NCBI RefSeq assembly: GCF_018364065.1
Contig: NZ_JAGZMO010000009.1
Location: forward strand, 10,182-74,181
From: Veillonella sp.
GTDB taxonomy: Bacteria; Bacillota; Negativicutes; Veillonellales; Veillonellaceae
Direction of reading: 5' to 3'
Length of the DNA: 64,000 bases
The notes below the pieces were generated by a model. The model had not been told where the DNA came from and made no database searches. It saw nothing but the letters and a program-made list of their open reading frames with translations. The translations under genes and the position numbers were made by a program. Below are positions 42,861 to 51,572 of the stretch, in pieces. Every line of letters starts with the position of its first letter. Position 1 is the stretch's first letter.

Positions 42861-44612
42861 TTATAAAACCTCCTTAATTGCTTTTTTCACATACGTTGCT
42901 GTAAATGGATTACCATCATATTTTAAGCAACTATGGAGTTTTGTCTTATCAGGCATATGAATGCGGAATAAATCAGTTAACTGTTCAGTCGCATTTTGTT
43001 CACAAATAACAACTTTTTTAGCCTTTTCAAAGAATGGCAATAATTGTTCAGTTGGGAAAGGTTTAATCAAGCGAAGTTGTAAGTGGTTAACTTTTACGCC
43101 TTCTGCTTCAAGTTCTGCAGCAGCTTCTTCGATAGCGCCGCGGCTGGATGTAATACCGATTACCAATACATCACATTCATCATGCTTAGCATTGTTCAAG
43201 AATGGATCGTATACAGCAGCTACGCCTTTAAGTTTGCGTAAACGTTTGTCAGTCTGGCTTACGTGCATGCTAGGTGCTTCAGCCGGTTTACCTTCTTCAT
43301 TATGTTCCAAACCGGTGGATAAGAACAAGCCGTTCTTAGTACCAGGAATTGTACGAGGGGAAATGCCGTCTTCTACAAGTTCGAAACGTTTGAAGTAATG
43401 AGGACGTTCTAATTCAGGAAGGTCTTCTTCTTTCATCAATTTACCGCGTTTAATAGGTACACGGTTCATATCGAATGTAGGTACGGACTGTTTATTCAAG
43501 CCTTGTTGTAAGTCAGGCATGAAGATTACAGGGCATTGGAATTCTTCCGCCAAGTTGAATGCATGTTGAATTTCATAGAAGCATTCTTCAATACTTGTAG
43601 GAGCAATTACGATATTGGCATAGTCGCCGTGCGCATTATGGCAGGCAGCGTTAATATCGGATGTTTCAACTTTAGTCGCCATGCCTGTAGATGGACCGGA
43701 ACGTTGAACGTCTATAACTACCATTGGCAATTCAGCCATGGATGCCATGGATAAGGATTCAGCCATCAAGCTGAGACCAGGGCCGGACGTACAAGTGAAG
43801 CCGCGAACGCCTGCGTATACACCACCCATAGCAGTCATACAAGCAGCGATTTCGTCTTCTGTCTGTACTACAGTAGCGCCGATTTTATCCATTCTCTTAA
43901 TCATATATTCCATAACTTCGGAAGCCGGAGTGATTGGATAGGATGCCATGAAACGGGAACCCGCTGCAATAGCGCCCAAAGCAATCGCTTCGTTGCCCAA
44001 GAGGAACATTTGATCTTTCTTTTCAGGAATCGGTAATGTGTCGATTTCCGCATCACCGCGTTTGGATACGATAAAATCATGGCCTTCTTCGAAAGCTTGT
44101 AAGTTTTTATCGATAACATCTTGAGATTTCTTAGCAAAGCGTACTTCAATAGCTGTCTTGAATGGAGCCTTATCAAATCCTAAGAGAGCAACAGACATAC
44201 CCAAGGCAACGATGTTTCTCATCATCAAGGAGCCTTGTTTCATAGCTGTTTCAGTGATAGGTACTGCCAAGCAGGTAACATTATGACCTTCGTAAGCAGA
44301 GAAATCAGGTTCTACCTTGCTATCACAGATGATGTAACCGCCGTCACGAACTTCAGTGCCGTGTTTGTCCACAGTTTCCTGGTCCAATGCGACTAAGAAG
44401 TCGATTTGTTCGCCTACAGTCATGATAGGTTCTAAAGCGATACGCAAAGCGAATGTGGTATGACCACCTTTAATACGCGATGCAAATAAGCGTTGACTAT
44501 ACAACGAGTAGCCTTCTTTGGCTAAAATTGTGGCCATAATTTCGCCGCAGCTCTCGATACCTTCGCCCTGCTGGCCACCCATTTTCCAGATAAAATCTTT
44601 ACGTTGTTGCAA
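42861..44612 (-). CDS. korA: 2-oxoacid:ferredoxin oxidoreductase alpha subunit (gamma-alpha fusion)
   Basis: 583 residues in which the gamma domain (about 1-190; KMGGQQGEGIESCGEI) is fused to the alpha domain (about 200-583; GNEAIALGAIAAGSRFMASYPITPASEV, and TEDEIAACMTAMGGVYAGVRGFTCTSGPGLSLM). Such fused subunits are typical of KorA/2-oxoglutarate synthases. The transcript begins in the region above 44622. Two non-ATG starts are possible; the TTG at 44612 is preferred because AAGGAGG lies nine bases before it, while the GTG at 44621 is immediately adjacent to that site. It is coupled to korB. It makes succinyl-CoA in the incomplete reductive/oxidative TCA cycle of anaerobes (inference). Confidence 0.9.
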   Translation of the reverse strand: MQQRKDFIWKMGGQQGEGIESCGEIMATILAKEGYSLYSQRLFASRIKGGHTTFALRIALEPIMTVGEQIDFLVALDQETVDKHGTEVRDGGYIICDSKVEPDFSAYEGHNVTCLAVPITETAMKQGSLMMRNIVALGMSVALLGFDKAPFKTAIEVRFAKKSQDVIDKNLQAFEEGHDFIVSKRGDAEIDTLPIPEKKDQMFLLGNEAIALGAIAAGSRFMASYPITPASEVMEYMIKRMDKIGATVVQTEDEIAACMTAMGGVYAGVRGFTCTSGPGLSLMAESLSMASMAELPMVVIDVQRSGPSTGMATKVETSDINAACHNAHGDYANIVIAPTSIEECFYEIQHAFNLAEEFQCPVIFMPDLQQGLNKQSVPTFDMNRVPIKRGKLMKEEDLPELERPHYFKRFELVEDGISPRTIPGTKNGLFLSTGLEHNEEGKPAEAPSMHVSQTDKRLRKLKGVAAVYDPFLNNAKHDECDVLVIGITSSRGAIEEAAAELEAEGVKVNHLQLRLIKPFPTEQLLPFFEKAKKVVICEQNATEQLTDLFRIHMPDKTKLHSCLKYDGNPFTATYVKKAIKEVL

Positions 44613-44835
44613 AAGATTCACCCTCCTTAGGATTGTAATACAATACGCTCTTAAAATTTTACTATCTCTTAACTTGTTCTTATTCTATCATCTTTATGCA
44701 AAATTCGCAAACAAATATGCCAGTTTGAAATGCATATTATTCATACTTGAAAATCTAATTTTTTCAATGAATATATAAGTATATTCTTTTCTATAGTGTA
44801 TATAATGACAGTAATAAATCGAGTAAATGAGAAAA

Positions 44836-44881
44836 ATAAAAAGTGTATTAATATTCTTGTTTTTAGAATATTAATACACTT
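44836..44881 (-). terminator. terminator of the ecf-truA operon
   Basis: A perfect 16-bp stem AGTGTATTAATATTCT / AGAATATTAATACACT over seven bases; on the minus strand TTTTATTTTTC follows. The AT-rich stretch 44622-44835 must also contain the korA promoter on the minus strand; no gene lies there. Confidence 0.9.
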
Positions 44882-44936
44882 GAAGATTAGTTTTATTTAT
44901 TATTTTTTACAATTTTTTCAGAAGAAGTTCTAACTA

Positions 44937-45740
44937 CTATTCAGACAAGCTCTCTTCCAATGCCTGTCGCCTTGCAGTAATTACGTCCTTCATTCGCTCA
45001 TCGGTAAAGAATATTTCTTCCAGGAACAGCCCCTGCGGCGGTGCGGTCTTCCCGATAGCGCGACGATCACGCTGTTCCAACAGTGCACCAATATGTGCAG
45101 GATCTACTTTCCCACGTCCTGCATCCACTAAGAGGCCTGCAATATTGCGCACCATATGGTACAGGAATCCATCACCGATAACGTGAAGACGAATCATAGG
45201 CCCATCCAAAATCGGGGTAATGGCATAAATCGTTTTCACCGGATTGGCCGGTGTGGAATTGGTCCCTTGCAGCGTTGTGAAATCATGAGTTCCTTCCAGG
45301 GCTTTTGCCGCCTCAATCATTTCCAACAAAGATAACGGCTTTTTCACATGCCAGTGATACCGCATATGAATCGGATCCTCAATGGGATGATTGCGGATTT
45401 CATATACATATTCTTTACCCACAATATTCCAGCGCGGCTTCCAGTCGAGAGGAATTTCCTCTGCCTGCGTCACTACAATGTACGGTGGTAGATGAGCAAT
45501 CAATGCTCGCAGCAAATTTTCCACAGGAATACGCCCCTCAGTGAGGAACGTTACTACCTGGAATCGGGCATGAACACCTGCATCCGTTCGGGAGGCACCA
45601 TAAATCGAAATGGGCTCATTACACACTTTACTGAGGGCGGTTTCCAGGCATTCCTGCACAGTAATACTGTTGGCCTGACGTTGATAGCCGCTCAACAAGG
45701 TGCCGTCATAAGCTACGATTAATCGTATATTCCGTTTCAA
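44937..45740 (-). CDS. truA: tRNA pseudouridine(38-40) synthase
   Basis: 267 residues of TruA. The catalytic aspartate is in GASRTDAGVHARFQ (about 50-63), and the RNA-binding loop and C-terminal domain (GDGFLYHMVRNIAG) are present. It isomerises uridines 38-40 of the anticodon stem of many tRNAs. The start is a TTG codon at 45740, with AGGAGAAC nine bases before it. It is the last gene behind rplQ-ecfA1-ecfA2-ecfT, an order shared with Bacillus. A hexanucleotide repeat tract separates it from ecfT. Confidence 0.95.
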   Translation of the reverse strand: MKRNIRLIVAYDGTLLSGYQRQANSITVQECLETALSKVCNEPISIYGASRTDAGVHARFQVVTFLTEGRIPVENLLRALIAHLPPYIVVTQAEEIPLDWKPRWNIVGKEYVYEIRNHPIEDPIHMRYHWHVKKPLSLLEMIEAAKALEGTHDFTTLQGTNSTPANPVKTIYAITPILDGPMIRLHVIGDGFLYHMVRNIAGLLVDAGRGKVDPAHIGALLEQRDRRAIGKTAPPQGLFLEEIFFTDERMKDVITARRQALEESLSE

Positions 45741-45805
45741 CCAAGTTCTCCTTTCCTGCGATTCTAATTATAATTCAAACTAAAACTAACACTCATATCC
45801 AAATT

Positions 45806-45907
45806 CAAGCTCAAGCTCAAGTCCAAGTCCAAGTCCAAGTCCAAGTCCAAGTCCAAGTCCAAGTCCAAGTCCAAGTCCAAGTCCAAGTCCAAGTCCAAGT
45901 CCAAGTC
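45806..45907. repeat. hexanucleotide tract, CAAGTC x15 preceded by CAAGCT x2
   Basis: 102 bases of uninterrupted 6-base units (two CAAGCT, then 15 CAAGTC) in the 177-base gap between ecfT and truA. The tract is not translated: the ecfT stop at 45918 lies before it. Confidence 0.96.
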
Positions 45908-45917
45908 CAAAGCGATC

Positions 45918-46727
45918 TTACCAAAGAACGCCTCTAAAACGCAATGCCAACAGCACGGCCGTCACAAGTAAGACCGCTCCTAAGCCGATATAATCGACCG
46001 ACGTAATAACCAGCTCTTTCATGCGCGTTCTGTTTTCACCGCCCCGATAGCAGCGAGCTTCCATGGCGATGGCCAACTCATCGGCACGTCGAAATGCACT
46101 GATAAAGAGTGGCACCAACAGTGGAATCATATTCTTGGCGCGCTTTACAATACTGCCCGTAGTAAAGTCTGCACCACGCGCTTCCTGCGCCTTCATAATG
46201 CGGTCCGTTTCTTCCAACAGGGTTGGGATGAATCGCAACGCAATAGTCATCATCATAGCTAACTCATGAGCCGGTACACCGATACGCTTAAACGGGTTTA
46301 ATAAATATTCAATCCCGTCCGTAAGACGGATTGGTGAAGTCGTATAGGTCAGCAAAGAGGAGAAAAGAATGAGGAATACCAAACGAGCCCCCATAAAGCT
46401 CCCCATGCGCAACCCTTCCTCCGTAATAGATAGGAAGCCATATTGCCACACAACTGTCCCCGGTGTGGTGAACACATGGATTAATAAGGTGAATGCAATG
46501 ATAATCCACAAAGGCTTAATGGACGTCCAAATAAGTCGCAAAGGCAAGCGGGACATGCCCATAGCCAAGAACGTAAACGCCCCCACCAGCAAGTATGCTT
46601 CTACGGAGTCCGCCAAGAAGATGGCAATCATGAAAATAAGCGTGCTCATAATCTTGGCGCGAGGATCCATGCGATGCAAGAAGGAATCACCTGGGAAATA
46701 TTGTCCAATTGTAATATTAGTCAGCAT
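45918..46727 (-). CDS. ecfT: energy-coupling factor transporter transmembrane protein
   Basis: 269 residues, about five to six membrane helices, of the EcfT/CbiQ family. The coupling-helix motifs (AQEARGADF and the A-x-x-ARCYRGG pattern near residues 157-166 and 219-225) contact the two ATPases. It joins EcfA1/A2 to interchangeable S components such as QueT. The ATG overlaps the end of ecfA2 by 11 bases, so the three energizing genes are translationally coupled. It is the usual length. Confidence 0.94.
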   Translation of the reverse strand: MLTNITIGQYFPGDSFLHRMDPRAKIMSTLIFMIAIFLADSVEAYLLVGAFTFLAMGMSRLPLRLIWTSIKPLWIIIAFTLLIHVFTTPGTVVWQYGFLSITEEGLRMGSFMGARLVFLILFSSLLTYTTSPIRLTDGIEYLLNPFKRIGVPAHELAMMMTIALRFIPTLLEETDRIMKAQEARGADFTTGSIVKRAKNMIPLLVPLFISAFRRADELAIAMEARCYRGGENRTRMKELVITSVDYIGLGAVLLVTAVLLALRFRGVLW

Positions 46728-47766
46728 GGGACACCTTCCCTTCTTTCCGATTCTTACTACGTTTCATACGTTTTCCCGTTTTAGTCCGGCTCTCTGTTTT
46801 ATTCTGATTCTCTGTTTTATTCTGAATCTCTGTTTTTACCGGGTTTTCTTCTTTTGCCAAATTTTCTGTTTCTACAGTTTTTTCAGATTCTGTGCTTTTT
46901 ACTGTATCGGAGTTCTTATTAATTAACCCTTCAATCTGGTCAACAGCCTCATCAATGGACGATACGCCCACATTGACATTGAGGTTACGAGACTTCAAGT
47001 AGTACATAAGATCTACCACAGGCGGCACGTCTACACCGGTTGCCTGTAAGGCTTCGCGGTTATTGGAGAAAATATCAACCGGCTTACCGTCCAGTTTAAT
47101 CTGGCCGTCATCGATTACGATGAGGCGGTTCGCCATGCGGGAAATATCTTCCATATTGTGAGACACTAAAATAACCGTTACACCTTTTTTACGGTGCAAG
47201 TCGATGATTCTATTGAAAATCTCATCACGACCGAACGGATCAAGGCCCGCAGACGGTTCGTCCAAGATTAAATAATTTGGATTTAACGCCACTACGCCTG
47301 CAATGGCTACACGGCGCATTTGGCCGCCGGACAATTGGAACGGTGAACGCGTTGCATACGTATCATAATCAAGGCCAACGAACTCCATAGCCTCGCGTAC
47401 ACGGGCGTCTATTTCCTCTTCCGGCACACCTAAGTTGCGCGGTCCGAACGCAATATCCTGAGCGATTGTCTCTTCGAAGAGCTGGTGCTCCGGATATTGG
47501 AATACCATACCTACTGTATGGCGCATTTTTTTTGCTTCTTCCGTCTTATCCGCCAGGTTAACGCCATTAACAGTTACTGTACCTTCCGTAGGGTGCAATA
47601 AGCCGTTCAAATGCTGTACCAGCGTCGATTTGCCGGAGCCCGTATGGCCGATGATGCCCACAAAGTCCCCTTCATTAATCGTAAGATTAATCTTCTTCAG
47701 AGCTTCCTTGCGGTACGGCGTATGTTCTCCATATATGTATGTTACATTTTCCAGTACTATCGGCAT
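46717..47766 (-). CDS. ecfA2: ECF transporter ATPase EcfA2 with a charged C-terminal extension
   Basis: 349 residues. The ATPase core (about 1-285) has Walker A GHTGSGKST, the signature LSGGQMRR, Walker B LILDEPSAGLDP and the switch histidine in VSHNMED. After about residue 285 comes an unusual tail of about 60 residues, rich in Lys, Glu, Thr and Asn (KTEIQNKTENQNKTES-like), with internal repeats and a basic end (KRMKRSKNRKEG). Family members normally end near residue 280-290. It powers vitamin and queuosine-precursor uptake with EcfA1 and EcfT. It overlaps both neighbours. Confidence 0.94.
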   Translation of the reverse strand: MPIVLENVTYIYGEHTPYRKEALKKINLTINEGDFVGIIGHTGSGKSTLVQHLNGLLHPTEGTVTVNGVNLADKTEEAKKMRHTVGMVFQYPEHQLFEETIAQDIAFGPRNLGVPEEEIDARVREAMEFVGLDYDTYATRSPFQLSGGQMRRVAIAGVVALNPNYLILDEPSAGLDPFGRDEIFNRIIDLHRKKGVTVILVSHNMEDISRMANRLIVIDDGQIKLDGKPVDIFSNNREALQATGVDVPPVVDLMYYLKSRNLNVNVGVSSIDEAVDQIEGLINKNSDTVKSTESEKTVETENLAKEENPVKTEIQNKTENQNKTESRTKTGKRMKRSKNRKEGKVSHAD

Positions 47767-48599
47767 AACTGATCCCCCAACTCTTCTTCCGTAATGATGC
47801 CGGCCGGCATGGAAATGCCCTGCTGTGCCAATTTATGTGCCACTTCGGCAGCTACCGGTACATCAAGTCCCAAGTCTTTCAACATCTCTACTTGCGAGAA
47901 AATCTGATGAGGCGTACCTTCTTCAATTAATTTACCGTTCTTCATAACCACCACACGATCGGAAGCTACCGCTTCTTCCATGAAGTGCGTAATGTAAACG
48001 ATGGTAATGCCTTCTTCTTTATTTAAGCGGCGTACTGTTTCCAACACTTCTTTGCGACCTGTAGGATCCAGCATAGCCGTCGGTTCATCTAATACAATGC
48101 AGGCCGGTTTCATAGCCAATACACCGGCGATGGCGATGCGCTGCTTCTGACCGCCCGATAAGAGGCCCGGCGAATGGAGAGCATACTCCGTCATATTGAC
48201 GCTGGCCAATGCTTCGTCCACACGGCGACGAATTTCCTTAGGCTCAACACCCAGGTTTTCCGGTCCAAATGCCACATCTTCTTCTACGATAGCCGCTACA
48301 ATCTGATTGTCCGGGTTCTGAAATACCATGCCCACATGTTGGCGAATGTCCCAAAGTTTTTCAGGTTCCTTCGTATTCATCCCCAATACCAGTACATCAC
48401 CTTCAGACGGTGTTAAGAGTACGTTAAAATGCTTCGCCAAGGTACTCTTGCCGCTGCCGTTGGTGCCTATAATGCTGACAAACTCGCCCTTATTGATGGT
48501 TAGCGTCACATCATCAAGCGCTTTTACCACATTGCCGGTCTCATCCGTATAGGTATGACTCATGTGGTTCGTCTGAATAATAATATCTGCTGTGCTCAT
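47757..48599 (-). CDS. ecfA1: ECF transporter ATPase EcfA1
   Basis: About 280 residues. Walker A GTNGSGKST, the Q-loop in MVFQNPDNQ, signature LSGGQKQR, Walker B CIVLDEPTAMLDP and the switch region YITHFMEEA are all present, in the order of an ABC ATPase. It is the first gene of the ecf module and overlaps ecfA2 by 10 bases. The ATG at 48599 is chosen: GAGGATAACA lies before it, while the in-frame ATG at 48611 overlaps that site. The genes follow the ribosomal cluster on the same strand, but a terminator separates them. Confidence 0.94.
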   Translation of the reverse strand: MSTADIIIQTNHMSHTYTDETGNVVKALDDVTLTINKGEFVSIIGTNGSGKSTLAKHFNVLLTPSEGDVLVLGMNTKEPEKLWDIRQHVGMVFQNPDNQIVAAIVEEDVAFGPENLGVEPKEIRRRVDEALASVNMTEYALHSPGLLSGGQKQRIAIAGVLAMKPACIVLDEPTAMLDPTGRKEVLETVRRLNKEEGITIVYITHFMEEAVASDRVVVMKNGKLIEEGTPHQIFSQVEMLKDLGLDVPVAAEVAHKLAQQGISMPAGIITEEELGDQLCR

Positions 48600-48917
48600 T
48601 GTTATCCTCATTTGTAAATTCGTTAAAGTATAACCGTTTGTGTTATCTTCCTTGGATTATGGTTATTTATGAACTACCTAACTGTAACTGTTAGTAGTCG
48701 TTTACTTAATATATTTATGCTTAATACTTGAGTGCTTAATACTCGAGTACTTTATACTCTAATGCTTAATAGTCTAATATTTAACTATTTTGTTCGTAAT
48801 AGCTTCAGTCGCTACCACTCTGATAATATAAAAATACACATAATTCGTCAACCCAATAGCTTGATTAGGTTGCCAATTATATGTATTTGAACGCTTAGTG
48901 TATTTTGGAATAATAAC
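48600..48917. other. AT-rich intergenic region with degenerate repeats
   Basis: About 320 bases without a gene. It contains four or five degenerate copies of TGCTTAATACTYGAG-like sequence (about 48718-48790). It must hold the promoter of the ecf operon on the minus strand; no clear boxes were picked. Confidence 0.6.
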
Positions 48918-48954
48918 AAAAAGCGGTGTTGCTAACGATTTGTTGCAACACCGT
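48918..48954 (-). terminator. terminator of the ribosomal protein supercluster
   Basis: CGGTGTTGC and GCAACACCG arms over about 12 bases; on the minus strand the stem is followed by TTTTTG. It lies 12 bases beyond the rplQ stop. Confidence 0.9.
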
Positions 48955-48965
48955 CTTACTTGTTA

Positions 48966-49301
48966 TTATACTAGCTCGATAAGTGCTAATGGAGCTGCAT
49001 CACCTTTACGAAGGCCAAGCTTAATTACACGAGTGTAACCGCCCTGACGATCAGCATATTTCGGAGCAATTTCATCAAATAATCTTTTAACTACATCTTC
49101 ATCCATGAGGTAGGAAAGAACTTGACGACGAGCATGTAAATCACCACGTTTAGCAAGAGTGATCATCTGATCTGCTAAACCGCGCAATTCTTTAGCTTTC
49201 GCTTCAGTTGTTTCAATACGATCATATTGGAAGAAAGATGTTAACATACCGCGGAATAACGCTTTGCGAGCAGAGCTGTCACGGCCTAATTTTCTATACA
49301 T
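48966..49301 (-). CDS. rplQ: 50S ribosomal protein L17
   Basis: 111 residues of bL17. MYRKLGRDSSARKALFRGM.. at the start and the RKGDAAPLALIELV end are typical. It is bacteria-specific, sits near the peptide exit tunnel, and is the last gene of the alpha operon. It follows rpoA by 12 bases. The ATG is preceded by GAGGATGAC-like sequence. The length is normal. Confidence 0.97.
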   Translation of the reverse strand: MYRKLGRDSSARKALFRGMLTSFFQYDRIETTEAKAKELRGLADQMITLAKRGDLHARRQVLSYLMDEDVVKRLFDEIAPKYADRQGGYTRVIKLGLRKGDAAPLALIELV

Positions 49302-49313
49302 TAGTCATCCTCC

Positions 49314-50309
49314 TTATTCGCCTTTTTTCTTTAGAGTAAAATTACCAGAAGGATGATTTTGGAGTTTTTCTTCAATCTCTTCAATGGACTTTTTACCCAA
49401 ATTACGAACCTTACCTAAATCTTCAACTGTTTTGTCGAGAAGGTCCGCAATTGTGTTTATACCAGCACGTTTCAAACAGTTGTAAGCACGTACAGATAAT
49501 TCCAAATCATCGATTGGAATCTTGGATGGACCGTCATCATCAGGTACATCGGTATCAATGCCTTCACCATCGATTGGGTCAATATCTGTATCGATAAATT
49601 CTTCAGCTGTGTGTGCTAATTTTGTGAAGTTCTTAAGGTAGCCGATCATGATATTGGCTGAACGAGCTACTGCTTCGGCTGCTGTAATGGAACCGTTAGT
49701 TACAACTTCTAAAGTCAACTTATCGAAGTCCATTTCATTGCCAACGCGCACATCACTTACTTCATACTTTGCTCGAAGAATTGGAGAGAAAATGGAGTCG
49801 ATCGGAATACGACCGATTACATCGTCTTCTTTTTTATTCTTCGTAGATGGCACATATCCTTTACCACGTTCTATGCGCACATCCATCACTAGATGAGCTA
49901 CCTCATCCATTGTAGCAATTACGAGGTCAGGATTTAAAATTTCTACGTCCGGTGGGAAATTTCTTGCGAGTTCACCGGCTGTTAAAACGCCTTCCTTCTG
50001 AATGTCTACATGGATATCCAACGGCAATTGTGTCTCGCTGTCAACACGAAGGCATAACTGCTTGAGATTTAGAATGATGTCTGTAACATCCTCACGAATA
50101 CCGGGAATAGTAGAAAATTCATGAAGTACTCCATCAATTTTGATAGAAGTAATGGCCGCCCCATCTAAAGACGAAAGCAGAATGCGACGCAAGCTATTGC
50201 CGAGTGTAATCCCGTAGCCACGATCTAATGGTTCACAGACGAATTTACCATAACGACCGTCATCGCGTACTTCAACTTTCTCGATTCTTAATTTCTTTTC
50301 TTCGCTCAT
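49314..50309 (-). CDS. rpoA: RNA polymerase alpha subunit
   Basis: About 331 residues. The N-terminal domain carries the dimer and beta/beta' contacts (RYGKFVCEPLDRGYGITLGNSLRRILLSS), then a linker (DIDPIDGEGIDTDVPDD), and the C-terminal domain from about 265 that binds UP elements and activators (ELSVRAYNCLKRAGINTIADLL). The ATG at 50309 is chosen because GAGGAGG lies before it; a frame extension to 50342 has no role. It lies between rpsK and rplQ as in Bacillus; rpsD, which stands here in proteobacteria, is absent. Confidence 0.97.
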   Translation of the reverse strand: MSEEKKLRIEKVEVRDDGRYGKFVCEPLDRGYGITLGNSLRRILLSSLDGAAITSIKIDGVLHEFSTIPGIREDVTDIILNLKQLCLRVDSETQLPLDIHVDIQKEGVLTAGELARNFPPDVEILNPDLVIATMDEVAHLVMDVRIERGKGYVPSTKNKKEDDVIGRIPIDSIFSPILRAKYEVSDVRVGNEMDFDKLTLEVVTNGSITAAEAVARSANIMIGYLKNFTKLAHTAEEFIDTDIDPIDGEGIDTDVPDDDGPSKIPIDDLELSVRAYNCLKRAGINTIADLLDKTVEDLGKVRNLGKKSIEEIEEKLQNHPSGNFTLKKKGE

Positions 50310-50389
50310 TAGGACAATCCTCCTCTTAAACACGCCTTGCATCTATAGTATATCACAGCTACCGTAAAAAACGGGCGCCTAACTATAAA

Positions 50390-50779
50390 TTAAACGCGAC
50401 GACGTTTTGGAGGACGGCAACCGTTATGAGGAATTGGAGTAACGTCTTTGATGCTGTTAACTTCAAGACCTGCTGCTTGCAATGCACGGATAGCAGCTTC
50501 GCGGCCGGATCCCGGACCTTTAACGAATACTTCTACCTGACGCAAGCCATGTTCCATAGCAGCTTTAGCAGCTTGTTCTGCCGCCATCTGAGCTGCGAAT
50601 GGAGTGCTCTTACGAGAACCGCGGAAGCCAAGACCACCTGCGGATGCCCAGGAAAGAGCATTACCGTTTGTATCGGTAATTGTTACGATAGTGTTGTTGA
50701 ATGTGGAACGGATATGAGCCGCACCGGATTCAACGTGTTTCTTTTCTTTTCTTTTTCTAGATACTACCTTTTTAGCCAC
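50390..50779 (-). CDS. rpsK: 30S ribosomal protein S11
   Basis: 129 residues of uS11. HIRSTFNNTIVTITDTNGN and the basic end NGCRPPKRRRV are the family marks. It lines the platform of the small subunit near the mRNA exit. It has an AAGGAGG site and follows rpsM by 17 bases. Confidence 0.98.
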   Translation of the reverse strand: MAKKVVSRKRKEKKHVESGAAHIRSTFNNTIVTITDTNGNALSWASAGGLGFRGSRKSTPFAAQMAAEQAAKAAMEHGLRQVEVFVKGPGSGREAAIRALQAAGLEVNSIKDVTPIPHNGCRPPKRRRV

Positions 50780-50796
50780 GCTTTATCCCTCCTTTA

Positions 50797-51165
50797 TTAT
50801 TTCTTCTTCCCAGCGATTGCTTTTCTAGGGCCTTTACGAGTACGGGCATTTGTCTTTGTGCGTTGACCGCGTAAAGGCAATCCTGCACGATGACGTTTCC
50901 CGCGATAGGAGTTGATTTCAATTAAGCGCTTAATGTTAAGAGCTTCTTCACGACGAAGATCGCCTTCAACCTTGTACTCATCATCAAGAAGAGCACGGAT
51001 TTTCGCAACTTCATCTTCTGTAAGGTCACGAACACGAGTATCAGGATTAATACCAGTTTTTGCCAAAATTTCTTTGGACAAAGTAAGTCCGATACCATAA
51101 ATATAAGTTAAACCAATTTCCACACGTTTGTCACGTGGTAAATCTACACCGGCTATACGTGCCAT
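50797..51165 (-). CDS. rpsM: 30S ribosomal protein S13
   Basis: 122 residues of uS13. MARIAGVDLPRDKRVEIGLTYIYGIG and the RHRAGLPLRGQRTKTNART tail that reaches the P-site tRNA are visible. It sits in the small subunit head. It has a GAGGTGGC site and follows rpmJ. Confidence 0.98.
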   Translation of the reverse strand: MARIAGVDLPRDKRVEIGLTYIYGIGLTLSKEILAKTGINPDTRVRDLTEDEVAKIRALLDDEYKVEGDLRREEALNIKRLIEINSYRGKRHRAGLPLRGQRTKTNARTRKGPRKAIAGKKK

Positions 51166-51187
51166 CTATTCAGCCACCTCCTATCAA

Positions 51188-51301
51188 TTAACCTTGTTTT
51201 TGTTTATGTTTTGGGTTTTCGCAAATTACCATTACACGGCCTTTACGTTTAATGATTTTGCATTTTTCGCATATCTTTTTAACTGATGGTTTTACCTTCA
51301 T
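51188..51301 (-). CDS. rpmJ: 50S ribosomal protein L36 (37 residues)
   Basis: A 37-residue gene read on the minus strand from the ATG at 51301. It encodes MKVKPSVKKICEKCKII.. ending KHKQKQG. The zinc-ligand pattern C-x2-C-x12-C-x4-H is complete, so this is the zinc-containing (C+) form of bL36. It stabilises the large subunit rRNA core. AAAGGAGG precedes the start. It lies between infA and rpsM, as expected. Confidence 0.97.
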   Translation of the reverse strand: MKVKPSVKKICEKCKIIKRKGRVMVICENPKHKQKQG

Positions 51302-51329
51302 AAGTACCTCCTTTGATCGCAGCCACTTA

Positions 51330-51548
51330 TTATTTAAAGCGGTATGTAATGCGACCACGATTTAAGTCATATGGTGTCAGTTCCATAGTAACTTTATCAC
51401 CGGGAAGGATACGAATAAAATTCATACGCATTTTACCTGACACATGGGCAAGTACCACATGGCCATTTTCAAGTTCTACTTGGAACATGGCGTTTGGTAA
51501 TGCCTCTACGACCGTACCTTCCACTTCAATAACGTCTTCTTTTGACAT
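51330..51548 (-). CDS. infA: translation initiation factor IF-1
   Basis: 72 residues, a single S1-like OB fold. EDVIEVEGTVVEALPNAMFQVELENGH and the end LNRGRITYRFK are diagnostic. It binds the A site of the 30S subunit during initiation. It lies between map and rpmJ with a good GGAGGG site. Confidence 0.98.
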   Translation of the reverse strand: MSKEDVIEVEGTVVEALPNAMFQVELENGHVVLAHVSGKMRMNFIRILPGDKVTMELTPYDLNRGRITYRFK

Positions 51549-51572
51549 ATCATTTTCCCTCCGGCTACTTGG

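Noticed and set aside
48966..50342. Loss of rpsD from the alpha operon as a rearrangement
   Set aside because: rpsD outside the alpha operon is the normal state in Firmicutes; a complete rpsD is present at 38392-38979.
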